From: Acanthochromis polyacanthus
Lineage: Eukaryota > Chordata > Actinopteri > Pomacentridae
Assembly (NCBI RefSeq): GCF_021347895.1
Contig: NC_067131.1
Span: forward strand, 11,684,653-11,748,652
Length of the DNA: 64,000 nucleotides
Reading direction: 5' to 3'
The number at the start of each line of letters is the position of its first letter. The first letter of the stretch is position 1. This document shows positions 58,107-64,000 of the stretch, one piece after another. Below the pieces are notes generated by a model. The model worked only from the letters and a program-made list of their open reading frames with translations, was not told the origin of the DNA and ran no database searches. A program made the position numbers and the translations under genes.

Positions 58107-59448
58107 TAGTATGACGTCCCAAGATGGAGAAAAAAGTCATAGTTTAGTATGACGGACGAAAATGGACAAAAAACATCATAGTTTAGTATGATGTCCGAAA
58201 ATGGACAAAAAGAGTCATAGTTTAGTATGTCGTCCGACGATGGACAAAAAAACGTCATTTCTTGCCCGAAAATGGACAAAAAAGTCATAGTTTAGTATGA
58301 TGTCGGAAAATTGGCAAAAAACATCATAGTTTAGTATGACGTCCGAAAATGGACAAAAAAGTCATAGTTTAGTATGATGTCGGAAAATTGACAAAAAACG
58401 TCATAGTTTAGTATGTTGCCCGAAAATGGACAAAGTTTAGTATGTCGTCCGAAAATGGACAAAAAACATCATAGTTTAGAATGACGTCCGAAAATGGACA
58501 AAAAACGTCATAGTTTAGTTTGTCGTCCAAAAATGGACAAAAAAGTCATAGTTTAGTATGTCGTTCGAAAATGGACATAGTTTAGTATGTCATCCGAAAA
58601 TGGACAAAAAACGTCATAGTTTAGTTTGTTGTCCAAAAATGGACAAAAAGTCATACTTTAGTATGATGTCCGAAAATGGACAAAAAACGTCATAGTTTAG
58701 TATGTCATCCGAAAATGGACAAAGTTTTGTATGTCGTCCGAAAATGGACAAAAAACGTCATACTTTAGTATGTCGTCGGGAAATGGACAAAAAAGTCATA
58801 GTTTAGTATGATGTCCGAAAATGGACAAAAAACGTCATAGTTTAGTCTGTTGTCCAAAAATGGACAAAAAAGTCATAGTTTAGTATGTCGTCCGAAAATG
58901 GACAGAGTTTAGTATGTCGTTCGAAAATGGACAAAAAACGTCATAGTTTAGTTTGTCGTCCAAAAATAGACAAAAAGTCATAGTTTAGTATGATGTCCGA
59001 AAATGGACAAAAAACGTCATAGTTTAGTATGTCGTCCGAAAATGGACAAAGTTTTGTATGTCATCCGAAAATGGACAAAAAACGTCATAGTTTAGTCTGT
59101 CGTCCGAAAATGGACAAACAAGTCATAGTTTAGTATGTCGTCCGAAAATGGACAAAAAACGTCATAGTTTAGTCTGTCGTCCAAAAATGGACAAAAAAGT
59201 CATAGTTTAGTATGTCGTCCGAAAATGGACAAGAAACGTCATAGTTAATTTTTGTCGTCCAAAAATGGACAAAAAGTCATAGTTTAGTATGATGTCCGAA
59301 AATGGACAAAAAACGTCATAGTTTAGTATGTCGTCTGAAAATGGACAAAGTTTTGTATGTCGTCCGAAAATGGACAAAAAACGTCATACTTTAGTATGTC
59401 GTCGGGAAATGCACAAAAAATATCATTTTTTGTTCAAAAACGTACATA

Positions 59449-60156
59449 GATTTTTACGGCCTTCTTTTTTAAAGTATTTTCTTTTTCCCTTGATTGTGAC
59501 AGTGGCAGTGAAAAATGACAGGAAATGGGAAGAAGACATGCAGTGAAGGGCCACAGGCAGGAATTGAACCCAGACCACAGAGACCAACTCCTGAACAGGA
59601 GTCCCTCACTTAACCCAATGAGCTATACAGGACCTCTTTTACAACCTTCTTTACATTTATTTGTATCTATAGTATGTCATGCGGAAATGGAAAAAAAAAA
59701 CCTCATCGTTATTACCTCCACCAAGGAGGTTATGTGACACCCGGCATTTGTTTGTGTGTCTGTCTGTCTGTCTGTTTGTTAGCAAGCTACCTCAAAAACG
59801 CCTGGGCAGATTCACATGAAATTTTGAGGGAATGTCGACTATGGTAAGAGGAAGAGCTGATTTAATTATGGTGGCAATCCGGAAAGGATCCTGGATTCTG
59901 GATCACTTTGAATTTTTTACTTAGTATGTTTTAGTATGTGGTCCAAAATGTGACCAAAACATCATAGGTTAGTATGTCGTCCAAAAAGTTGGAGCAAGGT
60001 GTCCGGATAGCTCAACTGATTAAGAAGATGTTTCGTATACAGAACTGTGTCAGAGATGCAGGTTTGATTCCAGCTAATGATCCTTTACTGCATGGGTTTC
60101 CTATTTTCCTCTCTATCCTTGGCGGAGGTCTGCACTCTCTGAGTGCTTTTCTAGTT
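59449..60156. mobile_element. Composite module 5
   Basis: Every landmark sits 2050 bp downstream of its module 4 counterpart: SINE(-) 59449-59636, MITE left from 59714, tRNA-like(+) from 59998, B-box 60061-60071, MITE right 60118-60156. It shares module 4's private variants, so the two are recent duplicates. Confidence 0.86.
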
Positions 60157-62342
60157 TAGTATGACGTCCCAAGATGGAGAAAAAAGTCATAGTTTAGTAT
60201 GACGGACGAAAATGGACAAAAAACATCATAGTTTAGTATGATGTCCGAAAATGGACAAAAAAGTCATAGTTTAGTATGTCGTCCGACGATGGACAAAAAA
60301 CGTCATTTCTTGCCCGAAAATGGACAAAAAAGTCATAGTTTAGTATGATGTCGGAAAATTGGCAAAAAACATCATAGTTTAGTATGACGTCCGAAAATGG
60401 ACAAAAAAGTCATAGTTTAGTATGATGTCGGAAAATTGACAAAAAACGTCATAGTTTAGTATGACATCCGAAAATGGACAAAAAAGTCATAGTTTAGTAT
60501 GATGTCCGGAAATGGACAAAAAACATCATAGTTTAGTATGTCATCTTAAAATGGACAAAAAAAGTCATACTTTAGCCTGTCATCAGAAAATGGACAAAAA
60601 CGTCATAGTTCAGTATGTCGTCCAAAAATAGACAAAAAGCGTCATAGTTTAGTATGTTGCCCGAAAATGGACAAAGTTTAGTATGTCGTCCGAAAATGGA
60701 CAAAAAACATCATAGTTTAGAATGACGTCCGAAAATGGACAAAAAACGTCATAGTTTAGTTTGTCGTCCAAAAATGGACAAAAAAGTCATAGTTTAGTAT
60801 GTCGTTCGAAAATGGACATAGTTTAGTATGTCGTCCGAAAATGGACAAAAAACGTCATAGTTTAGTTTGTCGTCCAAAAATGGACAAAAAGTCATAGTTT
60901 AGTATGATGTCCGAAAATGGACAAAAAACGTCATAGTTTAGTTTGTCGTCCAAAAATGGACAAAGTTTTGTATGTCGTCCGAAAATTTACAAAAAACGTC
61001 ATACTTTAGTATGTCGTCGGGAAATTGACAAAAAAGTCATAGTTTAGTATGATGTCCGAAAATGAACAAAAAATGTCATAGTTTAGTCTGTTGTCCAAAA
61101 ATGGACAAAAAAGTCATAGTTTAGTATGTCGTCCGAAAATGGACAGAGTTTAGTATGTCGTCCGAAAATGGACAAAAAACGTCATAGTTTAGTTTGTCGT
61201 CCAAAAATGGACAAAAAGTCATAGTTTAGTATGATGTCCGAAAATGGACAAAAAACGTCATAGTTTAGTATGTCGTCCGAAAATGGACAAACAAGTCATA
61301 GTTTAGTATGTCGTCCGAAAATAGACTAAAAGCGTCATAGTTTAGTATGTTGCCCGAAAATGGACAAAAAAGTCATAGTTTCGTATGACATCCAAAAATG
61401 GAGAAAAAACGTCATAGTTTAGTATGATGTCCGAAAATGGACAAAAGACATCATTTCTTGTCCGAAAATGGACAAAAATGTCATAGTTTAGTATGACGTC
61501 CAAAAATGGACAAAAATGTCATAGTTTAGCATGTCCTCCGAAAATGGACAAAGTTTAGTATGTCGTCTGAAAATGGACAAAAACGTCATAGTTTAGTATG
61601 TCACCCAAAAATGGACAAAGTTTAGTTTGTCGTTCGAAAATGGACAAAAAAGTCATATTTATTATGATGTCCAAAAATGGACAAAAAATGTCATAGTTTA
61701 GTATGTTGTCCGAAAATGGACAAAAAACGTCATTTCTTGCCCGAAAATGGACAAAAATGTCATAGTTTAGTATGACGTCCAAAAATGGACAAAAAAGTCA
61801 TAGTTTAGCATGTCCTCCGAAAATGGACAAAGTTTAGTATGTCGTCTGAAAATGGACAAAAACGTCATGGACAAACAAGTCATAGTTTAGTATGTCGTCC
61901 GAAAATGGACAAAAAACGTCATATTTATTATGATGTCCGAAAATGGACAAAAAAAGGTCATAGTTTAGTATGTCGCCCGAAAATGGACAAAGTTTAGTAT
62001 GTCATGCAAAAATGGACAAAAATGGACAAAGTTTAGTTTGTCGTTCGAAAATGGACAAAAAGTCATATTTATTATGATGTCCGAAAATGGACAAAAAAAG
62101 GTCATAGTTTAGTATGTCGCCCGAAAATGGACAAAGTTTAGTATGTCATGCAAAAATGGACAAAAAACGTCATAGTATAGTATGTCGTCCGAAAATGGAC
62201 AAAAAAGTCATAGTTTAGTATGTCGTCCGAAAATGGACAAAGTTTGGTATGTCGTCCGAAAATGGAAAAAAAAAACGTCATACTTTAGTATGTCGTCGGG
62301 AAATGCACAAAAAATATCATTTTTTGTTCAAAAATGTACATA

Positions 62343-63053
62343 GATTTTTACGGCCTTCTTTTTTAAAGTATTTTCTTTTTCCCTTGATTGTGACAGGAGC
62401 AGTGAAAAATGACAGGAAATGGGAAGAAGACATGCAGTAAAGGGCCACAGGCAGGAATTGAACCCAGACCCCGGAGACCAACTCCTGAACAGGAGTCCCT
62501 CACTTAACCCGATGAGCTATACGGGACCTCTTTTACAACCTTCTTTACATTTATTTGTATCTATAGTATGTCGTGTGGAAATGGAAAAAAAACCTCATCG
62601 TTATTACCTCCACCAAGGAGGTTATGTGACACCCGGCATTTGTTTGTGTGTCTGTCTGTCTGTCTGTCTGTTTGTTAGCAAGCTACCTCAAAAACGCCTG
62701 GGCAGATTCACATGAAATTTTGAGGGAATGTAGTCTATGGTAAGAGGAAGAGCTGATTTAATTTTGGTGGCAATCCGGAAAGGATCCTGCATTCTGGATC
62801 ACTTTGAATTTTTTACTTAGTATGTTTTAGTATGTGGTCCAAAATGTGACAAAAACATCATCGGTTAGTATGTCGTCCAAAAAGTTGGAGCAAGGTGTCT
62901 GGATAGCTCAACTGATTAAGAAGATGTTTCATAAACAGAACTGTGTCAGAGATGCAGGTTTGATTCCAGCTAATGATCCTTTACTGCATGGGTTTCCTAT
63001 TTTCCTCTCTATCCTTGGCGGAGGTCTGCACTCTCTGAGTGCTTTTCTAGTTT
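62343..63053. mobile_element. Composite module 6
   Basis: SINE(-) 62343-62528; MITE left from 62606; tRNA-like(+) from 62894 with GGTGTCTGGATAGC (one change) and B-box 62957-62967; MITE right 63014-63053. It lacks the module 4/5 variants and is closer to modules 2 and 3. Confidence 0.85.
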
Positions 63054-64000
63054 AGTATGACGTCCCAAAATGGAGAAAAAAGTCATAGTTTAGTATGACG
63101 GACGAAAATGGACAAAAAACATCATAGTTTAGTATGATGTCCGAAAATGGACAAAAAAGTCATAGTTTAGTATGTCGTCCGACGATGGACAAAAAACGTC
63201 ATTTCTTGCCCGAAAATGGACAAAAAAGTCATAGTTTAGTATGATGTCGGAAAATTGGCAAAAACATCATAGTTTAGTATGACGTCCGAAAATGGACAAA
63301 AAAGTCATAGTTTAGTATGATGTCGGAAAATTGACAAAAAACGTCATAGTTTAGTATGACATCCGAAAATGGACAAAAAAGTCATAGTTTAGTATGATGT
63401 CCGGAAATGGACAAAAAACATCATAGTTTAGTATGTCATCTGAAAATGGACAAAAAAAGTCATACTTTAGCCTGTCATCAGAAAATGGACAAAAACGTCA
63501 TAGTTCAGTATGTCGTCCAAAAATAGACAAAAAGCGTCATAGTTTAGTATGTTGCCCGAAAATGGACAAAGTTTAGTATGTCGTCCGAAAATGGACAAAA
63601 AACATCATAGTTTAGAATGACGTCCGAAAATGGACAAAAAACGTCATAGTTTAGTTTGTCGTCCAAAAATGGACAAAAAAGTCATAGTTTAGTATGTCGT
63701 TCGAAAATGGACATAGTTTAGTATGTCATCCGAAAATGGACAAAAAACGTCATAGTTTAGTTTGTCGTCCAAAAATGGACAAAAAGTCATAGTTTAGTAT
63801 GTCATCCGAAAATGGACAAAGTTTTGTATGTCGTCCGAAAATGGACAAAAAACGTCATAGTTTAGTATGTCATCCGAAAATGGACAAAGTTTTGTATGTC
63901 GTCCGAAAATGGACAACAAACGTCATACTTTAGTATGTCGTCGGGAAATGGACAAAAAAGTCATAGTTTAGTATGATGTCCGAAAATGAACAAAAAACGT

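Larger units (their letters stand above)
45418..64000. repeat. About 39-bp satellite/minisatellite array (18.6 kb, continues past the window)
   Basis: Head-to-tail monomers share GTCATAGTTTAGTATG, then TCGTCCGAAAATGGAC, then an A-run with AAAAAC. The full unit is about 38-40 bp, varying in the A-run. A second form drops the CGTCATA segment, so GGACAAAG joins TTTAGTATG directly (29 bp). Frequent sites of variation are CGTCC/CATCC/TGTCC, CCGAAAA/CCAAAAA and CGTCA/AAGTCA/CATCA. The left 1 kb is most diverged, as expected at array edges. Six composite modules interrupt it. Open frames across it are by-products of the 39-bp (13-codon) period. Confidence 0.98.

Noticed and set aside
45418..64000. 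CRISPR array
   Set aside because: Regular short repeats, but there are no unique spacers, units are tandem and variable, and the context is vertebrate.
45418..64000. CENP-B-type centromeric satellite
   Set aside because: No match to the TTCG....CGGG arrangement of the CENP-B box was seen in the monomer. Centromeric identity cannot be judged from sequence.

Overview
The window is vertebrate genomic DNA, most likely from a spiny-rayed (acanthomorph) teleost. The single gene has vertebrate intron-exon structure, and the repeats around it are of kinds typical of fish genomes: Tc1-like elements, tRNA-derived SINEs with a fish-type tail, short foldback DNA transposons, LINE 3' ends and long TG microsatellites. 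The species cannot be named from the sequence alone.

From about 0.6 to 38.3 kb the plus strand carries the 3' three quarters of plce1 (phospholipase C epsilon 1). I place 36 constitutive coding exons (6270-38331) that join in one frame and encode 1803 residues plus a stop. Domain order is RasGEF/CDC25, PH-like region, EF-hand-like region, PLC X, acidic X-Y linker, PLC Y, C2, RA1, RA2. The true N-terminal exons lie left of the window. A probable alternative first exon (603-639) is phase-compatible with the RasGEF exon, and two 42-nt in-frame cassette exons are proposed (13302-13343 and 23993-24034). Two introns use GC instead of GT donors. The product is expected to couple Ras/Rap and Rho inputs to PIP2 hydrolysis while acting as a guanine nucleotide exchange factor.

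The 3.4-kb intron 19755-23188 is expanded by three foldback or TIR elements. Later introns hold two LINE-like 3' ends. From 38.3 to about 44.3 kb is unique AT-rich sequence, read as a long 3' UTR ending near an AATAAA at 44260.

From 44.6 to 45.3 kb lies the 3' half of a decayed Tc1-like transposon, followed by a LINE/SINE-type tail. From about 45.4 kb to the end (18.6 kb, continuing outside) is a minisatellite/satellite array of a roughly 39-bp monomer with a 29-bp short form. It changes orientation near its left edge. Six copies of a roughly 700-bp composite module are embedded in it. Each module holds a minus-strand tRNA-SINE, a foldback transposon split by satellite monomers, and a plus-strand tRNA-like SINE fragment. 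The modules have been copied together with surrounding satellite, giving higher-order duplications of about 2.05, 2.8, 2.9 and 5.25 kb. This composite array is the most unusual part of the window. No bacterial-type genes, CRISPR arrays or functional tRNA genes were seen.
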